Shown here one piece after another: positions 26,736 to 37,100 of a DNA stretch of 64,000 nucleotides; positions within the stretch are counted from its first letter, which is position 1, and each line of letters starts with the position of its first letter. The translations under genes were made by a program, and so were the position numbers. A model generated the notes under the pieces. It was not told the origin of the DNA and did not search any database. It saw only the letters and a program-made list of their open reading frames with translations. The stretch is from Ignavibacteriales bacterium (GTDB lineage Bacteria > Bacteroidota > Ignavibacteria > UBA10030). The stretch is taken from positions 124,001-188,000 of the forward strand of contig JAPLFQ010000021.1 of NCBI GenBank assembly GCA_026390595.1, read 5' to 3'.

Positions 26736-28181
26736 CTACATGGCCTTCGACACCTTGATAACCCACGCGTGATCGCACGGTGGCGTCTGCTGCACACGGT
26801 CGGGGATCTCAATCACGACGCCTTTTCCTTCTAGTTTCCACCGTAGGGCCCCTAGCACACCGAGCATCGTTACTTCCGCTCCAGGGGCAGGCTGGAAACC
26901 TTTGAGAGCAATCGTTCGTGGTGGACGATCTTCTTTCGAATCGGGGAGATAGATCGCGTAGGCTGCACCTCCGTCTCTCTTTTTTGTTAGGCACACCTTC
27001 CCTTCCTTGAAAGGCGCAATTGCCCTCGTGCCATAGATCGCTTCGCTGTTCACCTTCATCCATGCTGCCATCCCTTTGAGCCGATCGTATGCATCCGGAG
27101 ACCACTCTCCTTCCGGCGAAGGCCCTATGTTCAGCAGGAGGTTCCCCCCTTTCGCAACGACGTCGACGAGCAGCTGAACAAGCTCCCGCACGGATTTATA
27201 CCTATCGGTCTTCACGTATGACCAGCTCGTCGCCATGGTGATGCACGATTCCCATGGAACGCTCAGTGCCTTTTCCGGCACCTTGTTCTCAGGCGTCAGA
27301 TAGTTTTCATACTGACCATTGACCCATCGATCGACAACCAGCACTCCCGGCTGGTGCTGATGAGCCATCTTCGTGATGCGACCCATGTCGATATCCTGGT
27401 CCCAGTTGTTCTTCTTTCCCCACGATTCGAATTCCTTCGGCATGTTGTTGAGTGGTCGGACCCACGCGCCGTCAAACCAGAGGATATCGATCGGCCCATA
27501 GCCTGTCATCAACTCTTCAAGTTGGGTGTATGTGTAGTCCTTGAATCGCTTCCATCGGTCGGGATATTTGGCAGGGTCATAATTGACATGCCGATCAGGA
27601 GTTGGAAAATACGGCCACCAGTATTCGGGCGAGTGCCAATCCGGTTTGGAGTAATAGACGCCCGCCGCGAGCCCTTTGCTCCGAAAGGCGTCGAATATCT
27701 CCTTTGCAACATTTGCCTTCGGGTTTGTATGGAATGCACCCTCGGGCGAGGTGATCTTGTAGTCCGTCGTCTTCGTTTCGAACATACAGAACCCATCGTG
27801 GTGCTTCGTGGTGAAGATGACATAGCGCATCCCCGCCTCGCTCGCGGCTTCCGCCCACCGTTGCGGATCGAATTTCAAGGGGTTGAAAGTGGTTCTGAGA
27901 TTTTCATATGCCTTCTTGTAGGCGGCGTAGTCGTTCGCATAAGGACCTCGACGCTCACACCACCCCTCGTCCTCTCCGCACAGAGACCATGATTCCACAA
28001 TCCCCCATTGACTGTAGGTGCCCCACGTCATCAACAAGCCGAGCTTGTAGTCCTGCCATTGCTCCAGCTTCGCCAGAACGAGAGGGTCTTTCTCCCGGAC
28101 GTAATTCTCTTCTCGCTCCTGGGCCAGCAGCGGCAGAGTCATGCATGTGAGACCGATCAAACAATAGAATGCGATTTTCAT
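26736..28181 (-). CDS. Second GH29 alpha-L-fucosidase, secreted
   Basis: The 481-residue enzyme has a signal peptide (FYCLIGLTCMTLPLLAQ). GH29 motifs are YVIFTTKHHDGFCMFET, GVYYSKPDWHSPEYWWPYF, the nucleophile region IDILWFDGAW and KGGNLLLNIGPSPEGEW. Compared with the neighbouring GH29 it has an N-terminal insertion with two cysteines in SLCGEDEGWCERRGP and a more standard WFDG nucleophile loop, so linkage preference probably differs. GGAG lies nine bases before the ATG. The 118 bases to the next fucosidase start are compatible with cotranscription. Confidence 0.94.
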   Translation of the reverse strand: MKIAFYCLIGLTCMTLPLLAQEREENYVREKDPLVLAKLEQWQDYKLGLLMTWGTYSQWGIVESWSLCGEDEGWCERRGPYANDYAAYKKAYENLRTTFNPLKFDPQRWAEAASEAGMRYVIFTTKHHDGFCMFETKTTDYKITSPEGAFHTNPKANVAKEIFDAFRSKGLAAGVYYSKPDWHSPEYWWPYFPTPDRHVNYDPAKYPDRWKRFKDYTYTQLEELMTGYGPIDILWFDGAWVRPLNNMPKEFESWGKKNNWDQDIDMGRITKMAHQHQPGVLVVDRWVNGQYENYLTPENKVPEKALSVPWESCITMATSWSYVKTDRYKSVRELVQLLVDVVAKGGNLLLNIGPSPEGEWSPDAYDRLKGMAAWMKVNSEAIYGTRAIAPFKEGKVCLTKKRDGGAAYAIYLPDSKEDRPPRTIALKGFQPAPGAEVTMLGVLGALRWKLEGKGVVIEIPDRVQQTPPCDHAWVIKVSKAM

Positions 28182-28227
28182 CCCGGATTCTCCAAGGATA
28201 TCTCTGGAAAGGATTTTCGATTTACAC

Positions 28228-28258
28228 TTTCACCTGACTCGTTTACTTTGTACGTTTG
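28228..28258 (+). promoter_or_regulatory. Bacteroidota-type promoter candidate for the DUF4838 operon
   Basis: TACGTTTG at 28251-28258 fits the Bacteroidota -7 element TAnnTTTG, and TTTC at 28228-28231 stands 19 bases upstream in place of the -33 TTTG. A start near 28265 would leave a leader of about 110 bases before the ATG at 28379. Confidence 0.5.
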
Positions 28259-28378
28259 GGTTGCGCCGACTGAATCCGTACGAGCATCACTGGGACTCAC
28301 CAGCCCCGCCTTCACACTCGTCATTATGGTGAGCCGCAAGGTACAGAATACTGCAGAAATACCAAAGGCCATCCGCGC

Positions 28379-30649
28379 ATGAACTATCCCGTCGTTCGTT
28401 TCTTAGCACACCTTCTGGCTCTTCTCGGCCTCGTGGCCGGGTTCGCTTCCTCGAAATCGGCACGCCCTGTCACAATCACCCGCGCCGGCAAAGCCGTTTC
28501 ATGCATCGTGATTACACGGGATGCTTCAGCGACGGACCGCAAAGCTGCCGAGGAATTGCAGAAGTACATCAAAGCGATTTCCGGAGCACAACTGAGAATC
28601 AAAGAGGGTAAAGAACCGAAGGGATCAGCATGTATCTGGATCGGAAGTGCGGGCCATAGCGCAGACTTCCCCTTTGCGCCCGATTGGGCAAAACTCGAGG
28701 ATGACGGATTTACCATCAGATCAATGGGGAACCGGATCCTTATCGCCGGCGGCAGGAAGAGGGGCTCGTTGTATGGCGTGTATACACTCTTGGAGACTTT
28801 CCTCGGTTGCCGGAAGTTCAGTCCAACAGTCGAGGTAATTCCGAAGCGCGCAACAATCTCACTCCCGGCAATAGACATCACGCAGGTCCCGAAGTTCCTA
28901 TTCCGCGACGCATTCTGGTACGATCCGGCATACATGGCATGGCATAAATTGGATAACCATGACGAGATGTTCGGCCTGTACGTTCACACATTTGCCCGCC
29001 TCGTCCCGCCCGAGAAGTACTTCAAAGAGCACCCCGAGTATTTTACGAAAACCCGCGCCGGAAGAATTCCGGACGGACAGCTCTGTCTGACCAACCCCGA
29101 TGTCGAAAGAATCGTGAAAGACAGACTGCGGGAATATATGGCAGGCAATCCAGGGGCGCAATATTGGTCGATTTCCCAGAATGACACGTTCAATCCGTGC
29201 GAGTGCGATTCGTGCCACACCATCGACAGCCTCGAGGGTTCGAAGTCCGGAAGTCTCCTTTCCTTCGTGAACAGGATCGCGGCGGAATTTCCGGAGAAGA
29301 CCATTTCGACGCTTGCCTATCAGTACACCCGGTCGGCACCGAAACACATCAAGCCCGCGGATAACGTCAACATTATGCTTTGCAGCATCGAGTGCAACCG
29401 GAGTCGGCCGCTCGAAACAGACACTGGCAGCGCTTCGTTCAGAAGGGATGTCGAAGAGTGGACTTCGTTGACGAAGAACATTTATCTCTGGGACTACGTC
29501 GTGCAGTTTCGCAACCTGATGAGTCCCTTTCCGAATTTCCGCGTCCTCCAGCCGAACATTCAGTACTTCGCCAAGCGCGGCATCACGGCGATGTTCGAAC
29601 AGGGATCCGGAACACTTCCGAACGAGTTCAAAGAGCTGCGCACGTATCTCATCGCAAAACTCCTCTGGGATCCGGACATCAAGGTGGATTCGGTGATGGG
29701 CGACTTTCTGCGCGGGTACTACGGAAAGGCCGCGCCTTTCGTACGGGCATACATTGATACGATGCACAACGCTTTGGAACGCTCCGGCGAAGAACTTGGG
29801 ATCTATGGGTTTCCTCTCCCCTCCAGGAACGGATACCTTGACACCGGCCGTATGGATGAATACGTCGCTCTGTTCGACAAAGCAGAAGAAGCTGTGAAGA
29901 GCGATACTGCAATGCTGCAACGAGTCAAGATCGCCCGCCTCCCGTCGCAGTTTGCTCTCTTGGAACAGGCAAAGATCTACGGGACCGGTGAACGAGGATT
30001 TTTCGAGAGGGGCGAGGATGGTCTCTGGCGCCCGAAGCCCGGCATGGAGTTCTTACTTGACGCATTTGTGAGCCGTTGCAAAGAGTACGGGATCGTGGCG
30101 CTGAATGAAATCGGTACAACTCCCGATATGTATCAGACCTGGACCCGTGAATTTCTGACCAGCAGCATGAAGAACCACCTGGCCCTTCTGAAACCTGTCG
30201 TACTGAAGGACTCGGCAAGCAAGAAGTATCACGACGGGGATGAAAGCGCTCTTACCGACGGGCTGAAGGGACTGGATGATTATCACCTCAACTGGCTCGG
30301 ATTCCATGGAGTCGACATGGAAGCCACGATAGATCTTGGCTCGCCGAAGACCATCACGAGAATGAGGAGTAGTTTTCTGCAGAATATTAACGCGTGGATA
30401 TTCCTTCCTATCAGCGTCGAGTATTGGATATCGAATGACGGTCAGAACTTCAGGCGAGTGGTAGACATTCAGAGGGCTATCCCGCAGGACAGGAAGGGGA
30501 TCTGGAGCGTTTCCTACCCCGCCGAAATTGATCCCGTGGAGGCACGCTATGTGAGAGTGAAAGCGACAAGTCTGAAAACGTGTCCCAACTGGCACAAAGG
30601 GGCCGGCGGACTTTGCTGGATATTTGCGGATGAGATCATTGTCGAATAA
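28379..30649 (+). CDS. DUF4838 protein with C-terminal discoidin-like domain, secreted
   Basis: This 756-residue exported protein starts with a signal peptide. Residues about 30-160 form a GH67-N-like sandwich (AAEELQKYIKAISGAQL, GGRKRGSLYGVYTLLETFLGCR). Residues about 180-480 match DUF4838, with LCLTNPDVERIVKDRL, QYWSISQNDTFNPCECDSC and YLWDYVVQFRNLMSPFPNF. The last 150 residues resemble an F5/8-type C sugar-binding domain (MEATIDLGSPKTITRMRSSFLQN, VEYWISNDGQNFR). DUF4838 proteins are regarded as distant relatives of alpha-glucuronidases; activity is unproven. It is the first gene of a four-gene operon. Confidence 0.85.
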   Translation: MNYPVVRFLAHLLALLGLVAGFASSKSARPVTITRAGKAVSCIVITRDASATDRKAAEELQKYIKAISGAQLRIKEGKEPKGSACIWIGSAGHSADFPFAPDWAKLEDDGFTIRSMGNRILIAGGRKRGSLYGVYTLLETFLGCRKFSPTVEVIPKRATISLPAIDITQVPKFLFRDAFWYDPAYMAWHKLDNHDEMFGLYVHTFARLVPPEKYFKEHPEYFTKTRAGRIPDGQLCLTNPDVERIVKDRLREYMAGNPGAQYWSISQNDTFNPCECDSCHTIDSLEGSKSGSLLSFVNRIAAEFPEKTISTLAYQYTRSAPKHIKPADNVNIMLCSIECNRSRPLETDTGSASFRRDVEEWTSLTKNIYLWDYVVQFRNLMSPFPNFRVLQPNIQYFAKRGITAMFEQGSGTLPNEFKELRTYLIAKLLWDPDIKVDSVMGDFLRGYYGKAAPFVRAYIDTMHNALERSGEELGIYGFPLPSRNGYLDTGRMDEYVALFDKAEEAVKSDTAMLQRVKIARLPSQFALLEQAKIYGTGERGFFERGEDGLWRPKPGMEFLLDAFVSRCKEYGIVALNEIGTTPDMYQTWTREFLTSSMKNHLALLKPVVLKDSASKKYHDGDESALTDGLKGLDDYHLNWLGFHGVDMEATIDLGSPKTITRMRSSFLQNINAWIFLPISVEYWISNDGQNFRRVVDIQRAIPQDRKGIWSVSYPAEIDPVEARYVRVKATSLKTCPNWHKGAGGLCWIFADEIIVE

Positions 30650-30712
30650 TTGTTACCTACAAGCACGTTCAGGATTTCTTTCAGAGTTGTGAAATCATTT
30701 GGAGGATATCTC

Positions 30713-32695
30713 ATGAGGCATCCAGTTATCACACGAGCATGTTCACTCCTCGTCCTTCTCGAACTCTTTCTGATCGGAGTTTCCGCCGGCCAGGACAAGA
30801 ATCTCAGCGTGAAATCTCCTAATGGAAGAAGCGAACTCCGCCTGGACGTTGGCGATCGGACAACCATTTCAATCTTCCACCGGGGACAGGTGATTCTCCC
30901 ACCATCGCGGATTTCAATGGACATCCTGCAGAGACAAATCCTGGGACAGAATCCAGAGGTCAAAGGAACGACACCGACATCGGTCAAAACTACGATACAA
31001 CCGGTCGTCGCCGAAAAGCGGAAGATCATTCCAGACGTGTACAACGAGTTGACGATCAGTTTCAAGGGCGACTACGGACTAAAGCTTCGGGCTTATGATG
31101 ACGGAGTGGCGTACCGATTCTTCACCACTATCCCGGGGACCCTCAAGGTGAAGAATGAAGAACTGAGTCTCGATCTCTCCCCTTCTGATTCAGTCTGGTT
31201 CGGCGAGGAAAAGAGCTTTCTTTCGCATTCTGAACGCGACTACAAACTGATCGCCGTGAAAGACATCGCCGATACTCAATTCTGTGTTCTGCCGGCCGTT
31301 CTTGTGGAGCCAAACGGATTGAAGATTGCGATATCCGAGGCAGATCTCATGGATTATGCGGGATTGTACTTGCGCGGGAATGGAGCGACGCACCCGGGAC
31401 TCAACGCGAAATTTCCGCCGTATCCACTGGAAGAACAGCTCGTTCGGGACCGGACAATAAAAGTGACCAAGGCTGCAGACTACATCGCGGAGACCAGAGG
31501 AGTTCGGGAGTTTCCCTGGAGAGTTTTCGCCATCGCTGAGAAGGACGGGGATATCATCGAGAACGATATCATCTATCGTCTTGGCAGCCCTCTTCGGCTG
31601 AAGGAGACTTCCTGGATCAAACCGGGGAAGGTGGCTTGGGATTGGTGGAACGCGAACAATATTTACGGAGTGGATTTCAAGTCAGGGATCAATACAGAAA
31701 CATACAAGTATTACATCGATTTCGTATCCCGGCATAAGCTGGAGTATGTTATCTTCGACGAGGGATGGTCAAACCCCGGTGACCTCTCGAAAATCAACCC
31801 TTCGATGGACATGGACAAGCTCTTTGCCTTCGCGAAGCAGAAGAACGTTGGGATCATCTTGTGGGTAACGTCGAAGGCACTCGACGAGCGCATGACCGAA
31901 TCCCTTGATCAGTTTGAGAAATGGGGCGCCAAAGGAATCAAAGTAGATTTCATGCAGCGAGACGATCAGAAGATGGTGAACTTCTACGAACGGACTGCCA
32001 TCGAGGCCGCGAAGCGCCACCTCCTGGTTGATTTCCACGGTGCGTACAAACCCACAGGATTCAGCCGCACCTTTCCTCACGCAATGACGCGTGAAGGTGT
32101 TCGCGGGCTTGAGAATAACAAATGGGCGACGGATCTGAGTCCCGGTCACGACGTGACTCTCCCCTTCACGCGCATGTTCGCGGGGGCGATGGATTACACG
32201 CCGGGTGCGATGAGAAACGCGACGAAAGAGAATTTCCGCGCTGTCTTCACCGAGCCGATGACCCAGGGGACACGGTGTCATCAACTTGCGATGTATGTGG
32301 TCTACGAAAGCCCGCTGCAAATGCTCTCCGACAGTCCGCCCCAGTACGAACGCGAACCGGTGATTCTGGACTTCCTGTCCACCGTGCCGACGACGTGGGA
32401 CGATACGAAAGCGTTGAACGCGAAAATCGGAGAATACCTCACCGTTGCACGGAAGAAAGGGTCTGACTGGTATGTTGGATCAATGACGAACTGGACACCG
32501 CGAGAGTTCCAGATCAGCCTTGCCTTCCTCGATGCCGGGACATACGAAATGACAGTGTTCTCTGACGGAATCAATGCAGACCACTACGCTGCCGACTACA
32601 AGAAGACATCAAAGAACGTCACCAACGCAGATGTGATAAGCCTGAACCTTGCTCCGGGTGGAGGTTGGGTAGCGCTGATACACAAAGTACACTAA
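30713..32695 (+). CDS. GH97 glycosidase, probably retaining alpha-galactosidase type
   Basis: The 660-residue enzyme has a signal peptide, an N-terminal GH97 sandwich (SVKSPNGRSELRLDVGD, YDDGVAYRF) and a catalytic barrel (KVAWDWWNANNIYGVDFKSG). Asp412 in GIKVDFMQRDDQ and Glu467 in REGVRGLE stand at a constant offset of three from the nucleophile Asp415 and acid/base Glu470 of BtGH97b as I recall them. This points to the retaining alpha-galactosidase branch rather than inverting SusB-type glucosidases. The ATG at 30713 has GGAGG seven bases upstream; the frame is open further back but without a signal peptide. It lies 63 bases after the DUF4838 gene. Confidence 0.9.
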   Translation: MRHPVITRACSLLVLLELFLIGVSAGQDKNLSVKSPNGRSELRLDVGDRTTISIFHRGQVILPPSRISMDILQRQILGQNPEVKGTTPTSVKTTIQPVVAEKRKIIPDVYNELTISFKGDYGLKLRAYDDGVAYRFFTTIPGTLKVKNEELSLDLSPSDSVWFGEEKSFLSHSERDYKLIAVKDIADTQFCVLPAVLVEPNGLKIAISEADLMDYAGLYLRGNGATHPGLNAKFPPYPLEEQLVRDRTIKVTKAADYIAETRGVREFPWRVFAIAEKDGDIIENDIIYRLGSPLRLKETSWIKPGKVAWDWWNANNIYGVDFKSGINTETYKYYIDFVSRHKLEYVIFDEGWSNPGDLSKINPSMDMDKLFAFAKQKNVGIILWVTSKALDERMTESLDQFEKWGAKGIKVDFMQRDDQKMVNFYERTAIEAAKRHLLVDFHGAYKPTGFSRTFPHAMTREGVRGLENNKWATDLSPGHDVTLPFTRMFAGAMDYTPGAMRNATKENFRAVFTEPMTQGTRCHQLAMYVVYESPLQMLSDSPPQYEREPVILDFLSTVPTTWDDTKALNAKIGEYLTVARKKGSDWYVGSMTNWTPREFQISLAFLDAGTYEMTVFSDGINADHYAADYKKTSKNVTNADVISLNLAPGGGWVALIHKVH

Positions 32696-32725
32696 CCTGC
32701 TTTCAATTCCACCAACGGGATCCTT

Positions 32726-34138
32726 ATGACAGACGATCGCAAGCTTCAAGAGAATTTCAACTCACGCTTCATCGCCCTCGTAACCGTAGTCGCTGCGCTC
32801 GGCGGGCTCCTCTTCGGGTACGACACCGCCGTCATTGCCGGTGCGATCGGTTTCCTTCAATCGCACTTTCAGCTTGACCCGGCGATGAAGGGATGGGCGG
32901 CTGCGAGCGCTCTCCTTGGCTGCGTCATCGGCGTATCCTTCGCCGGGATCTTCAGCGACCGGATGGGCAGGAAGAAGACTCTGGTTCTATCAGGAGTTCT
33001 GTTTCTCGCTTCCGCCATCGGCACAGCTGTGCCAAATGAATTCTGGTTGTTTGTCCTCTTCCGGATGCTCGGAGGAATAGGCGTCGGTGTCGCGTCGATG
33101 GCTTCACCGATGTACATCGCGGAAATCACGCCTGCCCACATTCGCGGACGGATGGTCTCGGTCAATCAATTCGCGATTGTCACGGGCATGCTCATCATCT
33201 ACTTTGTGAACTATTTTATCGCCCGGGGGGGTGATGAAGTATGGAACATCTCGACTGGCTGGCGCTGGATGTTCGCATCAGGGGCCATTCCATCGGCGAT
33301 CTTCCTTATACTCCTCTTCCTCGTACCTGAAAGTCCAAGGTGGCTCATCGAAAAGGGACTCAAAGAGAAGGCGCGCGGGATTCTTGCTCAAATAGGGGGG
33401 AGCACCTATGCCGACTCCGAGGCCCGGTCGATTGAAGCGACATTGGACCAGGAAGTCGAGTCAATCGGGCAACTGTTCCGGACAGGCTGGCGTAAAGTGA
33501 TGATCCTCGGGATCGGGCTGGCGGTTCTTCAGCAGGTTACCGGCATCAACGTCTTCATGTACTACGCTCCGGAGATTTTCAAGAAACTCGGCTCAGGAGC
33601 GGACGCCGCCCTGCTTCAAACGATTGTGGTCGGCGCCGTAAACCTCGCCTTCACGATCGTGGCAATATGGACCGTTGATCGTCTGGGCCGCAAGCCGTTG
33701 ATGATCATTGGCTCCATCGGAATGGGAATCTCGCTGGTTGCGATGGGACTGGCGGCGCAATTCTCCGTCGTCTCGCTCTGGGTCCTCCTCTGCATCCTGG
33801 CCTACATCGCGTGTTTTGCGCTTTCAGTCGGACCCGTAACGTGGGTGATACTATCAGAAATCTATCCGACACGAATTCGGGGCCGGGCGTTATCGATTGC
33901 GACGTTCTTCCTCTGGGGAGCAAACTTCATTGTCTCCCAGACATTTCCGATGATGGACGAAAATCCGGCCCTCATCGCTCAGTTCAACCACGGATTCCCT
34001 TTCTATATCTATGCGATATTCTGTGTGGCTCTTGTCCTTCTCGTCTGGAAAGCTGTGCCGGAGACAAAGGGGCATTCACTCGAAGAGATCGAGAAATTCT
34101 GGAACCTGCCTCAATCTTCGACATCCTCAAAAGGATAA
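32726..34138 (+). CDS. MFS sugar porter family transporter
   Basis: The 470-residue inner-membrane protein has twelve hydrophobic segments and the sugar porter signatures DRMGRKKT, VPESPRWLIEKG, GQ-like LAVLQQVTGINVFMYY, DRLGRKP and PETKGHSLEEIE. Such proteins import hexoses or pentoses with protons. It lies 30 bases after the GH97 gene and 5 bases before the GH67-like gene, so it should import a monosaccharide made by these enzymes. The exact sugar cannot be read from the sequence. Confidence 0.93.
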   Translation: MTDDRKLQENFNSRFIALVTVVAALGGLLFGYDTAVIAGAIGFLQSHFQLDPAMKGWAAASALLGCVIGVSFAGIFSDRMGRKKTLVLSGVLFLASAIGTAVPNEFWLFVLFRMLGGIGVGVASMASPMYIAEITPAHIRGRMVSVNQFAIVTGMLIIYFVNYFIARGGDEVWNISTGWRWMFASGAIPSAIFLILLFLVPESPRWLIEKGLKEKARGILAQIGGSTYADSEARSIEATLDQEVESIGQLFRTGWRKVMILGIGLAVLQQVTGINVFMYYAPEIFKKLGSGADAALLQTIVVGAVNLAFTIVAIWTVDRLGRKPLMIIGSIGMGISLVAMGLAAQFSVVSLWVLLCILAYIACFALSVGPVTWVILSEIYPTRIRGRALSIATFFLWGANFIVSQTFPMMDENPALIAQFNHGFPFYIYAIFCVALVLLVWKAVPETKGHSLEEIEKFWNLPQSSTSSKG

Positions 34139-34143
34139 CGGAA

Positions 34144-37100
34144 ATGAAAGCCCTCCTTATCAGCGCTTTGCTTGTTTCGATCTGCTTCGATTCAACCCTC
34201 GTCTCGGCTCAGATTGCCAAAGCAACGAAAAGCGACGCGGTTCGCATCGTGATTGGAGCAAAGGCATCTGAGCTTGAGCGATTTGCGTCGAAGGAACTTC
34301 AGCGTTATCTCTACCAACTCTCAGGCACTCTCCCCGAGATAAGGACAGATTCGAAAAGCCTGGATTGTCCCACATTCATCATTGGTCAGACCCGCACGAA
34401 TTCGATTGTCGCCAGACTCGCGTCCACTCATCAGGTGGAGGTTTCTCCAAGCGATCCCGGCCCACAGGGGTATGTCCTGAAGAAGACCCTCGTCAACAAA
34501 CAGCCGGCTCTGGTCATCGCCGGAAGTGATGAAGTCGGATGCCTGTACGGCGTTTACGGCCTGCTGACGGATTACTATCGTGTCGGGTTTTTCCTTGGAG
34601 GAGATATCCTGCCCGATTCGAAGTCATCTCTGACACTTGTCGATGTTGATGAGAAGAAGTCCCCTTCGATGTATGTTCGCGGCTTTCTGCCGTGGACGAA
34701 CTTCCCTCAGTCTGCAACTTCGTATTCGTGGGAGGATTGGAAGTTCATCCTTGACCAGATGGCCAAGATGCGGCTGAATTTCATCCATATCCACAACTAC
34801 AACGGCGAACTTGGGCACAACGAGATGTATCACAACTTCGTCTACAAGGGATTCACCTCGCGCGTCTGGATGCCAACCGCCCGGCAGGCCCATGCGTGGG
34901 CGATGAGCCCCTGGGATGTGAACAAGTATCGGTTTGGAGCGAGCGATCTGTTCGACGACTACGACTTCGGTGCAGACTGCGCTCTGCACAACGAGAACCT
35001 CTCGAATGAAGAGGTCTTCCGGAAGAGCGCCTCGCTCTTTCAAAAGGTGATCGACTACGCACACAGTCGGGGCGTAAAAGTAGGACTCGGCCTGGATATC
35101 GATCTCATTCCCAAGGAGTACAAAGCACAAGCGGATGACCCGGAAGTCGTCCGGGCTCGTGTCGATCAACTCGTCAACGATTACCCGAATCTGGACTACC
35201 TGCTCTGCTTCCAATCGGAGAATGTTGGGAAAGACCCCCGGTTCTATGAGATTTGGAAAAAGATCTTCACCGGGTTCTACGATGGCGTGAAGCTGCGCAT
35301 GCCGCGCACGCGTGTAGCCGTTGCCGGCTGGGGACTGAACCCTGCATCCATCGCCACGCTGCCGCCGGATGTCATCTGCGCGCCGATTTCGTACTACTCA
35401 GACCGGTGCGAAACCGGAGCAATCTACGGCGACAGAGAGTACTGGGGGTGTCCATGGCTCGAAAGGGATTTCTACAGCTCGGAGTACTACTATCCGTACA
35501 ATCTGCACCTGAAGAACACGATTGCAGCGTTCAAGGAACGCGCTCCGAACATGAAAGGTTTCTACTGCCTGACGTGGCGACTGACGGATGCAGTCGAGCC
35601 GAAGATGTGGTATGTCGCCCGCGCCCCGTGGGACGGCAAGGGGGATTTGAACTCGGCCGAGACTGTCTACGAACAGTATGCTGCGCTTGCCTACGGTCCG
35701 CGCGCAGCGAAGGATATTGCAGGGATCATCAATCAGAACGAACCATTCGCGAGCGATTACGCGGAATGTGAAGGGACTCCCCCGTTTGGCCGACTTGATG
35801 CCCGCGGCCTCTTCCAGATCGCACGGTTCAGGTTCTTCAAAGATCATCCAGAGTCCGTGCAGGAACGGAGTGCAGCCACGTATTCCGAAGGATATGGCAT
35901 CGGAAAAAACCGATGCGAGGAAGGAGGGGAATGTGTCGATTGGATTGACGCCGGAGAATGGGCCAGGTTTGCGGACGTGGACTTCGGTGTGAACGCGACA
36001 ACCTTCGAGGTTCGCGTAGCTTCCGCAACCGAGGGGGGGATCATCGAACTGCGGCTTGATTCAGCGGCAGGACCGGTCATAGGGTCCTGCACAGTTAGGA
36101 ATACCGGGGGCTTGCAGCAATGGTCAACAGCCCAAGGGGCAATCCTTCCCACCAGCGGCAAGCACACACTCCATATGAATTTCCTCTCGAACCGGGATCC
36201 GTTCCGCGACTACGCGAAGGCAATCGCACAATTAAAGGTCATCGACGAATGGATCGCCGGATCCGGCTCCTCAAACCAGAAAACCCGGTTGGGCCAACTC
36301 CGGAGCAGAATTGCCGCCGCAAAAGATCACATCGAGCTCAACAAGAACTTTGGCACCTACACCTGGGCCGATCTCCCTGGCGCGACAGAATCATGGGCGA
36401 GAAATTTCACATCGAGAGTGACAGATATTTCGTCTCTCGGCAATGTCATGAGCATGCAAAACCGCTACATACAGCGCAACTATGCCGCCCTTGAAGATAC
36501 GCTGAGGAAAGGCCAGACGCTGAAGGCACCGACAAGCGTCAGTGTTCGCGGAACGAAAGACGGTGTCATCGTGAGGTGGGCGAGTGACGACCCGAATGCC
36601 GCCGGATTCACTGTGTATCGGAGCGGCGAACCGGTGAACGAAAAGTCGCTTGCGCGGCACGTGAGATTTTTTGTCGACAGGTTGGATGGCGTATTCTCGT
36701 ACAGTGTTACCGCGAGGGGAATGGACGGCAAAGAGAGTCCTCTCTCTGTCCCTGTCGTCTGCGCAGCGGGCAAAGCTGACTCCACCGCGCCTCAAATTGT
36801 CCTTGTCTCCCCTCCTGGCACAGGCGTTTCGGGTCAGCCGGCATGGATCAAGGCGCGCATACTCGATACGCGCTCCTATGATGAGATTTCTGCGAAGCTG
36901 TACTACAGAGCTCCTGAACAGAAGAAGTGGAACGTTGTTCCGATGGACCGCAGGACGAAGGCGGTGTTCGCTGCCGAAATTCCCGGCACCGATCTCACCG
37001 GGAAAGGAGTCCAATATTACATCGAGGCTTCCGATGGAACGAATACGGCGGTCTATCCCCCCTCATCTCCGGCGGCTCCACTTTCGATTGCGGTCAGCGC

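Noticed and set aside
26618-26812. N-terminal extension of the GH29 gene
   Set aside because: It overlaps the end of the neighbouring GH29 gene and encodes a basic sequence without a family match. The ATG at 26617 has a ribosome binding site and signal peptide.
33811-34143. Upstream extension of the GH67-like open frame
   Set aside because: It overlaps the end of the sugar porter gene in another frame. A signal peptide and ribosome binding site mark the start at 34144.
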